A DNA stretch of 44,075 nt. Origin: Planctomycetes bacterium GWF2_41_51 (lineage in GTDB: Bacteria > Planctomycetota > Phycisphaerae > Sedimentisphaerales > UBA12454). Position 1 is the first letter of the stretch. The number at the start of each line of letters is the position of its first letter. The position numbers and the translations under genes were made by a program. Below are positions 17,747 through 26,952 of the stretch, piece after piece. The notes below the pieces were generated by a model that was given only the letters and a program-made list of their open reading frames with translations, made no database searches and had not been told where the DNA came from. Location: the NCBI GenBank assembly GCA_001825665.1, contig MHXZ01000105.1, positions 1-44,075 of the forward strand. Reading direction: 5' to 3'.

Positions 17747-18819
17747 CTTGTTAAGTATCGGCCTTTTTCAAGAAAATATAATATTGTTTTATAATCTATT
17801 TCAGGCGGTTCCGAATGGTCTGTATGCAGAATATATCCGCCGCCGTTTTTAATTACATATTTAACTTTTTCGAATTCTAAATCAATTTGCTCATAGCTGT
17901 TATTTATTAATGCCCTGACATCAATGCCGCCAAAGAAAGAAATTTTGTCTCCAAACTTATCAAACAGCCTCGGCAAATCCATCCCTGCTTTTACTTCCAT
18001 CGCCTGCAGGCAATCCATACCCGCCTCAATAAGACCTCCGACCAGAGGCTCTACATAGCCGCAGGAATGAACAATTACTTTGCAGCCTATGCTGTGTGAA
18101 TAATCAAAAAGAAGTTTATGGCCGGGAAACATTATTTCTTTATACATTTGAGGCGACATAAAAGGCTTATGTTTAAAACCCATATCTTCAAAGAAAAACA
18201 TTCCGTCAGGCTTTCCACAGCGTTCGAATAAAACTTCAAGATGATTGATGGTAAATCTTGCATAAGTTAAAACCATATCCTGAACCCATTGGGGGTCAAG
18301 AGCCATACCCATCAGTAAATTTTCATGTCCGCAAAGCCTGTGCATCTGTTCGAAAGGAGCCATTGTCGCAAAATAAAAAAAACGATCATTCCGCTTTGCT
18401 ATCTCTTTTGCTTTTTGATATTCTTTAAAACATATTCTTTGCTCATTAACATTTATTAAATGAGGTTTTGTTAATTCATCCCAGCTCGCTCTGTTTTTGA
18501 CATTAAAATCAACATGTTCCGGCGTACTGTCATGAAGTTTGTGAAGTCTTAATTTTGCGCCGTTTCCGTCAAGAACAAGTTTTGTCTCTTCGCTTTCCTC
18601 GATTATTACTTCTTTGAAATCGATATCCGCAACACTGTTAATGCACTGCCCGCCTCTTCTCAAATCCAAATTGAAATGTTCGTTGACATCATCGAATTCA
18701 CCGATATGCCCCTGACTCTGCCATTTTTTTAATGCGGCAGGCCATGGAGTCAATGCCACTGCCACAGACTCTGTTCTTTTCCGGTCAAGCGCACAAATTA
18801 CTCTTTCTTTACTTGTCAT
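17743..18819 (-). CDS. UroD-superfamily protein with HxC...H metal site
   Basis: A 358-residue TIM-barrel protein of the UroD/MtaA-CmuA superfamily ('MTSKERVICALDRKRTESVAV' start; 'MFFFEDMGFKHKPFMSPQMYKEIMFPGHKLLFDYSHSIGCKVIVHSCG'). The motif H251-S-C253 matches the first two zinc ligands of methylcobamide:CoM-type methyltransferases. The third ligand, a cysteine about 80 residues later in those enzymes, is probably replaced by H335 in 'HTDHSEPP'. It may transfer a methyl group, but no corrinoid protein gene is nearby. Translationally coupled to the following LamG-glycosidase gene and 15 bases after the prepilin-type gene. Confidence 0.85.
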   Translation of the reverse strand: MTSKERVICALDRKRTESVAVALTPWPAALKKWQSQGHIGEFDDVNEHFNLDLRRGGQCINSVADIDFKEVIIEESEETKLVLDGNGAKLRLHKLHDSTPEHVDFNVKNRASWDELTKPHLINVNEQRICFKEYQKAKEIAKRNDRFFYFATMAPFEQMHRLCGHENLLMGMALDPQWVQDMVLTYARFTINHLEVLFERCGKPDGMFFFEDMGFKHKPFMSPQMYKEIMFPGHKLLFDYSHSIGCKVIVHSCGYVEPLVGGLIEAGMDCLQAMEVKAGMDLPRLFDKFGDKISFFGGIDVRALINNSYEQIDLEFEKVKYVIKNGGGYILHTDHSEPPEIDYKTILYFLEKGRYLTR

Positions 18820-18834
18820 TTTTATATACTGATT

Positions 18835-19698
18835 TTACCAATAATAGTCTCTGACAGCAGTTGGTGCATGGTCAAATTTACCTTCAGATTCACTTAAAGG
18901 CTTATCATCGTAGCCCATATTAGTGGGCTGTATCCATTCGGCATGACCATCGAGATAAAGCCTATCGCCTCCGGCAGGAGCTCCCCCCTTGCCCCTGTGA
19001 CATACAACCGAATGAGCCTGATGCCAGACATTTTCACCCGGCCTCAAGGTTGCAGTTGCCGGCCATTTCAAATTCAAATCCGCCAATAAATGTTTATTGC
19101 CGCGTTCAGTAGATTTTCTTGGAGATTCTTTAACATCCCCCGGTGTCGAAGCTGTCATATCATGGAGCTTCATCAGATTTGCATAGCCGATGAAATAACC
19201 ATCCGGTACACTGCCATTGCTGGGCCAAAACCAAAAACCGCCTTTTGCATTTTGATTAATATATGTCCTTATTCCATAAGGAAGATTTGCTTTTTGCAGA
19301 TTAAGAGAGGGACATACCCATGATGAAGCCTGTATGCCATAATGCTTCAGCATATAATCTCCGGTCCAAACCCTGAGCAAGAACGGCAACTTTGTTTGAA
19401 ATTTGCTCGTATCACTATCTTCTGTATGCCATCTTGCGGGGTCTTTATACCTTGTTGGATTTTTGAACAAACTTGTAAAAGGTTGAATTAACTGATTGTC
19501 AAACTCGTTTGCGTAAACAAGAATACCCTTACCAACATCTTGTAATTGGGCTTTACATACTGTCCTTTTGGCAAGCTCTCTTGCTTTGTTCAGGGCCGGC
19601 AACAACACAGCCAGTAACATTGCGATAATCGATATCACAACCAGAAGTTCAACAAGGGTAAATCCGTTTTCAAGATTTTTTTTGCGGAAGATGATCAT
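18835..19698 (-). CDS. Prepilin-type secreted protein (DUF1559-like)
   Basis: A 287-residue protein with a type IV prepilin N-terminus: after a charged leader, '[34 protein letters not shown]' gives the G|F cleavage site, the +5 Glu and the hydrophobic helix. The C-terminus '[19 protein letters not shown]' resembles the H-x9-DG tail common in planctomycete pseudopilin-like proteins. Such proteins occur in large families in this phylum and their assembly partners are usually elsewhere. Here it lies inside a carbohydrate operon, between a LamG/PEP-CTERM gene and a UroD-like gene. A GGAG ribosome site supports the start. Confidence 0.9.
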   Translation of the reverse strand: MIIFRKKNLENGFTLVELLVVISIIAMLLAVLLPALNKARELAKRTVCKAQLQDVGKGILVYANEFDNQLIQPFTSLFKNPTRYKDPARWHTEDSDTSKFQTKLPFLLRVWTGDYMLKHYGIQASSWVCPSLNLQKANLPYGIRTYINQNAKGGFWFWPSNGSVPDGYFIGYANLMKLHDMTASTPGDVKESPRKSTERGNKHLLADLNLKWPATATLRPGENVWHQAHSVVCHRGKGGAPAGGDRLYLDGHAEWIQPTNMGYDDKPLSESEGKFDHAPTAVRDYYW

Positions 19699-19770
19699 TC
19701 CAAAATCTCCAATCTAAATAAAAATATTATAAGGGTCAGACATCTATCTGACCCGTTTCTCAAATCAGAG

Positions 19771-20607
19771 TTATTTTTTCTTTATTAATGCTAAAGAGCC
19801 GATTGCAAGAAGAGCAACAGTAAACGGTTCGGGCACTGAAACTGAACCATTAAGGAAATTCTCAGGAGCAAGCACCACATCGCTGAACCTTATTTCATCT
19901 ATTGCACCGGTATAATACTCGTATGTCGTCTCAGCAGTTTTGCGAGCGCCTATCATAAGAGAACCGCCGCGGTGCAATGTCCAATTGGCAGATCCTGCAA
20001 CTTCATTTTTCAAAATGCCATCTACATACAGCATCGCCTTATAGGCTGTTGCATCCCAGACAGCAGCAAAGTGATGAATGTCATTTGTTATAGCGCCTGA
20101 AGTTACTGAAATGCCATTACCTGCTCCGGCAGCTCCATCAAGGTAAAAAGTTAATCCGGATGTATTACCCGCAACCGACCAGCCTTTATAATTACCGCCA
20201 TATACGGAACTGTCAGCCTGGCGTACACCAACTATATATCTTGAACTTGCCTGACTTGGCTTAAACCATCCCTCTACTGTGAAGGATTTGTCCAGAGCTA
20301 AATCAAATGTTGAATCATGCAAAGCTCCATCGCCGCTATTTGGAAGATAATAAGCTGTGCTCGAGAAAAATGTAGCCTTGGGATTAGTCAGAGAATCATT
20401 TGCACCATCCCATAGCGAAAGATCCGGCGCGGTAATTGTGCCCCTCGATGTGCTGTCAATTCCATTGCCCACTTCCGTCAAATTGTAGCTGCCGACAGAA
20501 TCCAGACCGTTCCATGCGGTACCGTCAAGTTCCCAATAAGCAATTGTGGCTGCATCAACACTCATTACTGCACTCAAAATAATTATCAAAAAATATACTT
20601 TCTTCAT
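19771..20607 (-). CDS. LamG-domain protein with PEP-CTERM anchor
   Basis: A 278-residue secreted protein: signal peptide (about 1-20), one LamG/laminin-G-like domain ('FDLALDKSFTVEGWFKPS', 'HHFAAVWDATAYKAMLYVDGILKNEVAG', 'GAIDEIRFSD'), and a C-terminal PEP-CTERM sorting signal ('VPEPFTVALLAIGSLALIKKK'), which implies processing by an exosortase not seen in this window. The start at 20607 is set by a GGAGG ribosome site 8 bases upstream; an in-frame ATG at 20622 lies ahead of it. It is a close paralog of the first half of the next gene upstream in the operon. Probably binds glycan at the cell surface. Confidence 0.85.
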   Translation of the reverse strand: MKKVYFLIIILSAVMSVDAATIAYWELDGTAWNGLDSVGSYNLTEVGNGIDSTSRGTITAPDLSLWDGANDSLTNPKATFFSSTAYYLPNSGDGALHDSTFDLALDKSFTVEGWFKPSQASSRYIVGVRQADSSVYGGNYKGWSVAGNTSGLTFYLDGAAGAGNGISVTSGAITNDIHHFAAVWDATAYKAMLYVDGILKNEVAGSANWTLHRGGSLMIGARKTAETTYEYYTGAIDEIRFSDVVLAPENFLNGSVSVPEPFTVALLAIGSLALIKKK

Positions 20608-20630
20608 TTCCACTTCCTCCAAAAAAATTA

Positions 20631-22250
20631 TTAATTACAATTTGTTACATTTGCATCACATTCAAGCCAGTTTTCAGCAATAAACGCGAAATCTAAAAAA
20701 TCAACAGAGCAATCTTTATTCAAGTCGCCCTTTAAATAGCCCCAGGCACCGCAAGGCGGATATTTGTTCAAAAAATTATCCGGTGTAAGAACTGCCTTGC
20801 TGTAACGAATTTCATCAATCCTGCCGCTGGCCATCCAGTCATTATAGCCGGTCCCTGCATCCCTGCCGCCAATTGATATTTGTCCGCCCCTGTTGAAAGT
20901 CCAGTTTGCATCGCCTGCACCACTGGAGATAAGTTCGCCATTAACATACAATCGCATTTGATACGCTGCGGCATCCCAGACAGCAGCAAAGTGAACAAGC
21001 TGCTCTGGTGTTATGCCGGCTGATATTTGTTTGGAATATCCAGTGCCTGCAACGCCATCAATAAGAAATACGAGTTCTGTTCCATTTGTTTGAACCTGAA
21101 CAGACCAGCCTTTCCACAAACCGTTCACTCCATGAGCGATATTACCTGTTCTATTACCAACTATCCAGGCAGTAGACGAGTAGATACTAAACCATCCTTC
21201 TACAGTAAAAGATTTAGCCGGGTCAAAATCAAAAGTGCTGTCATGTGTTTCAGCAGGATTCAAATAATAATATGCCAGTGTGCCATCAAACCATGTGCTG
21301 CGAAGATTTTGAGTCGAACTATTAAATCCGTGCCAACCGGCATAGTCATCCGGATTCGGAATTGGATCTATACGTAAACCGCTGTCAATAGCTGTTCCTG
21401 TTTTTGAAAGATTGTAGCTGCCGATTGCATCATTGCCCTGCCACTGCTGGCCATCCAGCTCCCAATAAGCGGCGGTATAGTTTAAGAAATCCTTTGGAGC
21501 AAGAGCCTCATCGCTGAACCTTATTTCATCTATCGCGCCGGAATAATAGTCGTATACCGTCTCAGCAGTCTTGCGAGCGCCTATCATAAGCGAACCGCCG
21601 CGATGCAGTGTCCATTGAGTAGATCCGGCAACTTCACTTTTCAAAATACCATCAACGTATAAACGAGCCTTATAGGCTTGGGCATCCCAGACAGCGGCGA
21701 AATGATGAATGTCGTTCGATATAGCGCCTGAAGTTAAGCTGATACCTGTTCCTGAAGTTGAAGCACCATCAAGGTAAAAAGTTAATCCGGATGTATTACC
21801 GGCCAGTGACCAGCCTTTGTAAGCATTACCGAACATTGAACTGTCAGCGTGGCGCACACCCACTATATATTTAGTGCTTGAACTGCTGGGTTTGAACCAT
21901 CCTTCCACTGTAAATGACTTGTTCACATCTAAATCAAATGTAGCATCGTGCTCAGCTCCGCCGCTATTAGGCAGATAATAAGCAGTGCCGGTGAAAAATG
22001 TAGCGCGAGGATTTGTCGCAGAATCGTTTGCACCATTCCATGGCGAAAGATCAGGAGAAGTAATCGTACCCTTGGATGTACTATCGACTCCATCGCCTAC
22101 TTCCGTCAGGTTGTAACCGCCGACAGAATCCAGACCATTCCATTCCGCTCCGTCCAGTTCCCAGTAAGCGACTGTTGCCGCGTCTGCCGAGAAAATAAAA
22201 AACGAACAAACCAGAATACAAACATAACTAACGTTAAAATTCTTTGACAT
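20631..22250 (-). CDS. Secreted protein with two LamG domains and a dockerin-like tail
   Basis: A 539-residue protein: signal peptide (1-24), LamG 1 (about 25-260) that is nearly the same as the LamG of the downstream PEP-CTERM protein, LamG 2 (about 262-490, more diverged: 'FDFDPAKSFTVEGWFSIYS', 'LVHFAAVWDAAAYQMRLYVNGELI'), and a short single-loop dockerin-like end ('GDLNKDCSVDFLDFAFIAENW'). The two LamG parts share 'AYWELDG...G.D..GSYNL' starts, showing internal duplication. No catalytic domain is visible. A GGAGA ribosome site supports the start. Probably a glycan-binding surface protein. Confidence 0.85.
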   Translation of the reverse strand: MSKNFNVSYVCILVCSFFIFSADAATVAYWELDGAEWNGLDSVGGYNLTEVGDGVDSTSKGTITSPDLSPWNGANDSATNPRATFFTGTAYYLPNSGGAEHDATFDLDVNKSFTVEGWFKPSSSSTKYIVGVRHADSSMFGNAYKGWSLAGNTSGLTFYLDGASTSGTGISLTSGAISNDIHHFAAVWDAQAYKARLYVDGILKSEVAGSTQWTLHRGGSLMIGARKTAETVYDYYSGAIDEIRFSDEALAPKDFLNYTAAYWELDGQQWQGNDAIGSYNLSKTGTAIDSGLRIDPIPNPDDYAGWHGFNSSTQNLRSTWFDGTLAYYYLNPAETHDSTFDFDPAKSFTVEGWFSIYSSTAWIVGNRTGNIAHGVNGLWKGWSVQVQTNGTELVFLIDGVAGTGYSKQISAGITPEQLVHFAAVWDAAAYQMRLYVNGELISSGAGDANWTFNRGGQISIGGRDAGTGYNDWMASGRIDEIRYSKAVLTPDNFLNKYPPCGAWGYLKGDLNKDCSVDFLDFAFIAENWLECDANVTNCN

Positions 22251-22292
22251 ATTAAATCTCCGCCGGATTCAATTTCGATATTCTTATAAAAT

Positions 22293-23330
22293 TTATTGTT
22301 GGACGCAGCCTGGCTTGCCAGGGTCTGTACAATTCAACCAGTCTTCAACCATGATTTGGATGTCTTCGTAGTCAACCTTGCAGTCTGTATTCAAATCTCC
22401 AACAACATTTACGCCTTCACCGCATAAAACATAAGGCATTGTGCCATTAAGGAAATATTGCGGCGATAAAGCTTCGTCAACGAAACGTGCCTCATCAATC
22501 TGTCCGCGCATTCCGTAATCCCAGAAAAAGCCGTATTCCGGAAAATCTTCAAAAAACCAGACACTGCGAAGACCAATAAGCAATGGCCCGCCGCTTACAC
22601 CCGACCAGTTTGAATCACCAGAGCCGCTCGCAGCCAAAACACCGTTCAGATAAAGTTTGGCCGTTCCATTGGGACCTTCGTCGTGATCCCATACGGCCGC
22701 GACATGATACCATTCATTGGGTATAATTGCTGTCGTAAGATCAAGCTGATGAACGGTCTCATCCTGACCGCCGTCAATATACAGCATAAGCGTATTGCCT
22801 CCCGATATTACCCAAAGCTGCCAGCCTCTATAAGGCACTGGATAGCTCATTGCACTTCTATTGCCCATAATAAAACCGGCATTGGTTGGCCTGATAAAGC
22901 ACTCGGCTGTAAAAGATTTATTTCTATCGAACATGAACTCCGAATCGATTGTACCGGTATGTGTTGTGCCGTTGCCTTCATCCCAATAAATATATTCGAA
23001 GTCTCCGTTACCGGCTTCTATATCACGCCACCACCCATCCGGTGTGCCTGAGAAACCTTGTGCCACTGAATTTGTAGTCGAATTGCCATCACCAGCGTTA
23101 GAACGCCAAGGAGCTTTGCTCGGATTAGGAACCGGATTGGCGAGACTGCCTGCTGCCGCATCTTTGGCATCATTAATCTGGGTTAAATCGAAGTAAAGTT
23201 CATCATCTGCAATTGAATCGCGGCCGTCCTCACCATTATCCAATTGCCAGTAAGCCACTGTCTTAGCATAAGAACCCCCTGCCATGAATGCCATCAAACA
23301 AAACAAAGTAACTAAGTATGTTTTTGTCAT
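22293..23330 (-). CDS. LamG-domain protein with dockerin-like tail
   Basis: A 345-residue secreted protein and first gene of the minus-strand operon. It has a signal peptide (about 1-22), one LamG domain ('FDRNKSFTAECFIRPTNAGFIMGNRS', 'EWYHVAAVWDHDEGPNGTAKLYLNGVLAASG', 'GQIDEARFVDEAL') and a dockerin-like end ('VGDLNTDCKVDYEDIQIMVEDWLNC'). It is more diverged from the two downstream LamG proteins than they are from each other. The promoter at 23375-23403 lies just upstream, and a GAGAGG ribosome site supports the start. A sugar-binding role is inferred from the fold. Confidence 0.85.
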   Translation of the reverse strand: MTKTYLVTLFCLMAFMAGGSYAKTVAYWQLDNGEDGRDSIADDELYFDLTQINDAKDAAAGSLANPVPNPSKAPWRSNAGDGNSTTNSVAQGFSGTPDGWWRDIEAGNGDFEYIYWDEGNGTTHTGTIDSEFMFDRNKSFTAECFIRPTNAGFIMGNRSAMSYPVPYRGWQLWVISGGNTLMLYIDGGQDETVHQLDLTTAIIPNEWYHVAAVWDHDEGPNGTAKLYLNGVLAASGSGDSNWSGVSGGPLLIGLRSVWFFEDFPEYGFFWDYGMRGQIDEARFVDEALSPQYFLNGTMPYVLCGEGVNVVGDLNTDCKVDYEDIQIMVEDWLNCTDPGKPGCVQQ

Positions 23331-23374
23331 AAATACCTCTCTAATGTTTTTGCTATACAGTTTTCATTGCCTGT

Positions 23375-23403
23375 ATTATAGAAAATATAACAATAAGAGT
23401 CAA
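23375..23403 (-). promoter_or_regulatory. Sigma-70 type promoter for the LamG/UroD operon
   Basis: Reading the minus strand: TTGACT (23403-23398), a 17-base spacer, then TATAAT (23380-23375). This is near-consensus with optimal spacing, about 45 bases ahead of the first LamG start codon. Confidence 0.75.
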
Positions 23404-23434
23404 TACTTTTTTTATACTTTTTGGTAAATTTTAC

Positions 23435-23458
23435 AAATATCAATAGTATATCGATATA
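23435..23458. promoter_or_regulatory. Candidate operator for the GntR/LacI regulator
   Basis: AAATATCAATA followed at once by the 12-base palindrome TATATCGATATA, about 32 bases upstream of the -35 box of the minus-strand operon. It resembles the two TATTGATATT words ahead of the regulator gene at 31306. The region is AT-rich, so chance similarity is possible. Confidence 0.4.
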
Positions 23459-23639
23459 TATATTCGATTCTTCGGCTTATTCTTACTGATTATTTCTAGT
23501 TTTTTCTATAACTAAATAGCATTTAAGATATTGTTTATAAAGTGTTTAACGTTTTTTTAATAAAAAAAATTATACAAAGCCGCTAACAAGCACACATTTT
23601 TTCGATAATTGATTTTAAAAATATTTATCAATTTATCTA

Positions 23640-23669
23640 TTGATTTTTATATAGCTTTCATATTATACT
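23640..23669 (+). promoter_or_regulatory. Candidate promoter for the plus-strand sugar cluster
   Basis: TTGATT (23640-23645), 18-base spacer, TATACT (23664-23669), 42 bases before the ATG at 23712. Plausible but AT-rich surroundings lower confidence. Confidence 0.4.
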
Positions 23670-23711
23670 TATTTAAACTTAAGATTAACTATTATTGTAG
23701 GAGCAATAAAG

Positions 23712-25811
23712 ATGTCAAAAAATGCTTTTTATGTTTTGGTATTATCATTCCTATTTGCGGTGAACAATCTAAACGCCGGAGCAAACAATTGCCAATGGTA
23801 TGATGATTCCTATATACATTCACATATATCCTTAAATTTACCTGCTTCTGATATCGACTTTGTAATAAAACAAATCCAGGATGCCAAAGTTGACGCTGTT
23901 CAGTTCCATACCCATGACAATGAATTGTGGCAATTAATAGATAAAAGAAACTTAGCCGAGAAAATTGGCTTTAAAAAGGTAGCGACAATCAACCATGCGG
24001 GTGTATGGTACGAAGGAGAAGCAAATTTTTTGCGTAAGAGTTACAATGGCCGCGCCGGATATCAATATAGAATAAATCCGGATGGGTCATTTGCCGGCAG
24101 ATGGACGAGAAAGCATATATGTTTTAATTCTCCGGCGGTCTATTCTGAAATAATCCCAACTTTTTATTATGACTTAGTTAAGCAATTGCAGCCTGACCAG
24201 GTTTGGATCGATGAGGCTATAATCACGGTTAATTTATGTTATTGTAAGTATTGCACAGACCTATTTAAACAACAATACAAAATGGAACCGCCAACAAAAT
24301 TGACTGATAAAAACCATAATAAGTGGGTGAAGTGGGTCGATTTCCATCGAGACACATTCAGAAAATGGATGGAAACCGTATATGAGTCCATACAAAAAGC
24401 CAAACCTGATACTTTAGTAACATTCAATCATTCATATTATATTGAACAGCCGGAAGAACCGCCTTATTTCGTTAAAAATCTTTCCGGCGATATTCACAAG
24501 GATACGCTTGAATTGGGACTTTATGCACGATACGGTGGATCCAGCGATTTGCCTTTTGATCTGATGCCAGGCCTTGGCGACGATACTTGGGCAGGAGTGA
24601 AGCCTAAAACGGCAGAGCAGATTTATAATGATATATCTATCATAATTGCCCACGGCGGCAGATGGAATATCGGCGAATATCCGACCAACTTTACGGCACT
24701 CAGGTCTGAACCGAAATTTCAGGGGCCGGGTTACAGACGGGCTGATTTGTATTTGGATTTAGCAGTCAAAGGTTCGAAGTTTGCTTACGACCGAAAAGAG
24801 TTTTGTGTTAATACGAAATCCGTTCCTTATGCGGCAATGCTGCATAGCGCAAAAACGCATTATTCGCATGTGATTGTTAATGCCAATAAGATTACCGAAG
24901 ACAATGAACTTCGTAAGACAACCGATGGCGATTTTCAGAAAAACGAAAAAGGCAAAGTAAACAGCAGAATTTATTGGCCCGACCACAAGTTTATTTATGA
25001 TGATTTACTTGGCGCATACCAGTCACTGCTGGAAAACCATATTCAATTTGACATCATTGCCGAATACCAATTGCAAAAGAAACTTGAAGATTATAAATTG
25101 CTGGTTTTAGCCGAGCAGACTTACCTCGAAGAAGCCACTATTGCAAAAATAAAATCTTTTGTTGCCGATGGCGGACATATTATCGCAAGCGGTTCAACTA
25201 TAGCGGCAGGCATGGAAGATGTTCTGGGTTTGAACGCAAATTGGACTAAAGCTGCCCCTGAGCAAATTGATTTAAGTAAACAAAAGCTCATCCTCGATAA
25301 TGTGTGGCAGGTAAATACTGCAAATGCGGAAGTTGTGAAGAAATATCAGGATTCCAATTTGCCTTTTGTTACCAAAAACGTTTATGGTAAAGGTACTGCG
25401 ATATATATTTCGGGCGATATATTCAAGCAATATTTCAAAAGCAGCGGATACTCACATGAGATAAAGGGTGAAGATGATAACCTTCGCTATTTTATAGGAG
25501 AGCTGCTTGATAGTTGTTTGGCTAAAGGCGATATAAAATTCAAAGCCGATCCCTGGATTGAAATTGCATTGCGTGAAAATAACGGCAATGTTTATTTGCA
25601 TATTATTAACAGAGATATAAACTGGAGACAAAGAAAGGAATCTTCACTTGGCAAAATAGAAGCTGAAATTAGATTAAACTTTACACCAAAACAAATACGT
25701 CTGCAGCCGGGAAATGAAAACATCGATTATTCTATTGATGATAAAACAATAAAATTATCTTTGGAACAGGAAAAAATTGATTTTCATAAAATTGTGCAAA
25801 TCAGCAAATAA
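23712..25811 (+). CDS. Secreted GHL6-like TIM-barrel glycosidase with trimerisation-like domain
   Basis: A 699-residue exported protein. It has a signal peptide (about 1-23) and an N-terminal barrel beginning 'SYIHSHISLNLPASDIDFVIKQIQDAKVDAVQFHTHDN'. The block 'PDQVWIDEAIITVNLCYCKYCTDLFKQQY' shows the C-x-C-x2-C...F pattern of the hypothetical glycosyl hydrolase 6 (GHL6) and fucosidase-like barrels, and the 'WIDE' acid may be catalytic. The second half ('SLLENHIQFDIIAEYQLQKKLEDYKLLVLAEQTYLEEATIAKIKSFVADGGHIIASG') matches the beta-galactosidase trimerisation domain. An AGGAG ribosome site fixes the start. The sugar specificity cannot be read from sequence. It heads the plus-strand cluster, with a UroD-like gene 14 bases downstream. 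Confidence 0.75.
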   Translation: MSKNAFYVLVLSFLFAVNNLNAGANNCQWYDDSYIHSHISLNLPASDIDFVIKQIQDAKVDAVQFHTHDNELWQLIDKRNLAEKIGFKKVATINHAGVWYEGEANFLRKSYNGRAGYQYRINPDGSFAGRWTRKHICFNSPAVYSEIIPTFYYDLVKQLQPDQVWIDEAIITVNLCYCKYCTDLFKQQYKMEPPTKLTDKNHNKWVKWVDFHRDTFRKWMETVYESIQKAKPDTLVTFNHSYYIEQPEEPPYFVKNLSGDIHKDTLELGLYARYGGSSDLPFDLMPGLGDDTWAGVKPKTAEQIYNDISIIIAHGGRWNIGEYPTNFTALRSEPKFQGPGYRRADLYLDLAVKGSKFAYDRKEFCVNTKSVPYAAMLHSAKTHYSHVIVNANKITEDNELRKTTDGDFQKNEKGKVNSRIYWPDHKFIYDDLLGAYQSLLENHIQFDIIAEYQLQKKLEDYKLLVLAEQTYLEEATIAKIKSFVADGGHIIASGSTIAAGMEDVLGLNANWTKAAPEQIDLSKQKLILDNVWQVNTANAEVVKKYQDSNLPFVTKNVYGKGTAIYISGDIFKQYFKSSGYSHEIKGEDDNLRYFIGELLDSCLAKGDIKFKADPWIEIALRENNGNVYLHIINRDINWRQRKESSLGKIEAEIRLNFTPKQIRLQPGNENIDYSIDDKTIKLSLEQEKIDFHKIVQISK

Positions 25812-25825
25812 TCGGAGTATACGTT

Positions 25826-26932
25826 GTGCATCAAGATGTAATTAGCTGGTCTAAAGGAATAGTACCCGATAAAATCATATCGAAGGAAACCCTAAATCAT
25901 GCCGGTCTCATTGAGATGGTAAGCGGTCTGAATGTTTACCAAGAAACTCAGAAAGCATACTTGTCAGCTTATGAAGCACTTGGAATAGACATAATCAACA
26001 GGGTTCCTTCAGAAAATGCGCCTGCGCCGACTGCATCTGAAAAAAAATCGATTCATACTCAAAATAGTAATTATACTATGACCTCATTAGGGGTCTATGA
26101 TACAGCTTTCAGGCATTCTTTCGAATGTAAGAATATAGATGATGTATGGAATTTTGACATTGAAAATTTTTCTTATGAAGATTTGCTCGTCCCCGTTCCT
26201 CACAGTTGCAGACAGCAAGACATAAAGTTGAGGGAAGAAATATTAGGTAATATCGGATTGTATTATCCTATGCTTTATACTACCTTGTTTATGTGGCCTG
26301 TTGAAATTCTGGGTTGGGAAATATTTATGCTGGCTGCGACGCTGGAATCTGAAAAATTTTTCGAAAAATTTCTGCTGCCATGTGCAAAAAAATCAAAAAA
26401 AATTGTCAAAGAAATTGCAGAATCTTCGGATTCACCTTTTGTTTTTCTGCACGATGATTTGGCAAGTGCCCAGGGACCTGTTTTCCCGCCGCGATGGTAT
26501 GATGAATTTATTTTTCCGCTTTACCCGGACATTTTTGAACCTGCCAAAAAAATGGGAAAAAAAATAATATTTGTTGCTGATGGAAATATGTCAACATTCC
26601 TGCCGAGATTAATAAATGTCGGTGTGGATGGCATTATGTTCGAGAATCCCGCCACTCCGCTTGAAGCTGTTATCGAACATTTTGGTCAAACTGGAAATTA
26701 CTTCATAGGCGGCATAGAAACAGCAAAATTAACATTCGGCTCACCTGATGAAATTCAAAAGATGGTGCTTGATATTGGCAAAAAATGCTCGAAGTACAAA
26801 GGATTTGCAATAGCTTCATGCGGAGGATTGCATGGAAATATACCGTTGTCGAATCTTGAGGCTTATTTCGATGCCCGTGCAATAATCGGTGCTTCACCTG
26901 CGGATTGGCGCACAAAATTTGTAAAATTATGA
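25826..26932 (+). CDS. UroD-superfamily protein, divergent (no HxC motif)
   Basis: A 368-residue protein starting at GTG 25826, with GGAG 8 bases upstream. UroD/MtaA-superfamily blocks are visible: 'LFMWPVEILGWEIFMLAATLESEKFFEKFLLPCAKKSKKIVKEIAE', 'FLHDDLASAQGPVFPPRWYDEFIFPLYPDIFEPAKKMGKKIIFVADGNMSTFLPRLINVGVDGIMFENP' and 'CGGLHGNIPLSNLEAYFDA'. The H-x-C of methyltransferase members is replaced by 'FVADGN', while a Cys and a His occur later in 'SCGGLHG', so any metal site must differ. Directly downstream of the GHL6-like glycosidase and upstream of the sulfatase. Function unknown. Confidence 0.8.
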   Translation: MHQDVISWSKGIVPDKIISKETLNHAGLIEMVSGLNVYQETQKAYLSAYEALGIDIINRVPSENAPAPTASEKKSIHTQNSNYTMTSLGVYDTAFRHSFECKNIDDVWNFDIENFSYEDLLVPVPHSCRQQDIKLREEILGNIGLYYPMLYTTLFMWPVEILGWEIFMLAATLESEKFFEKFLLPCAKKSKKIVKEIAESSDSPFVFLHDDLASAQGPVFPPRWYDEFIFPLYPDIFEPAKKMGKKIIFVADGNMSTFLPRLINVGVDGIMFENPATPLEAVIEHFGQTGNYFIGGIETAKLTFGSPDEIQKMVLDIGKKCSKYKGFAIASCGGLHGNIPLSNLEAYFDARAIIGASPADWRTKFVKL

Positions 26933-26952
26933 CATTTATTTAGAGGTATGTT

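Larger units (their letters stand above)
23331..23711. other. Divergent control region between the two sugar operons
   Basis: An AT-rich 381-base region with no gene. It carries a near-consensus minus-strand promoter (23375-23403), a likely plus-strand promoter (23640-23669), and operator-like words AAATATCAATA (23435-23445) and the palindrome TATATCGATATA (23447-23458). The first word is the reverse complement of the TATTGATATT repeat in front of the regulator gene. Confidence 0.65.
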
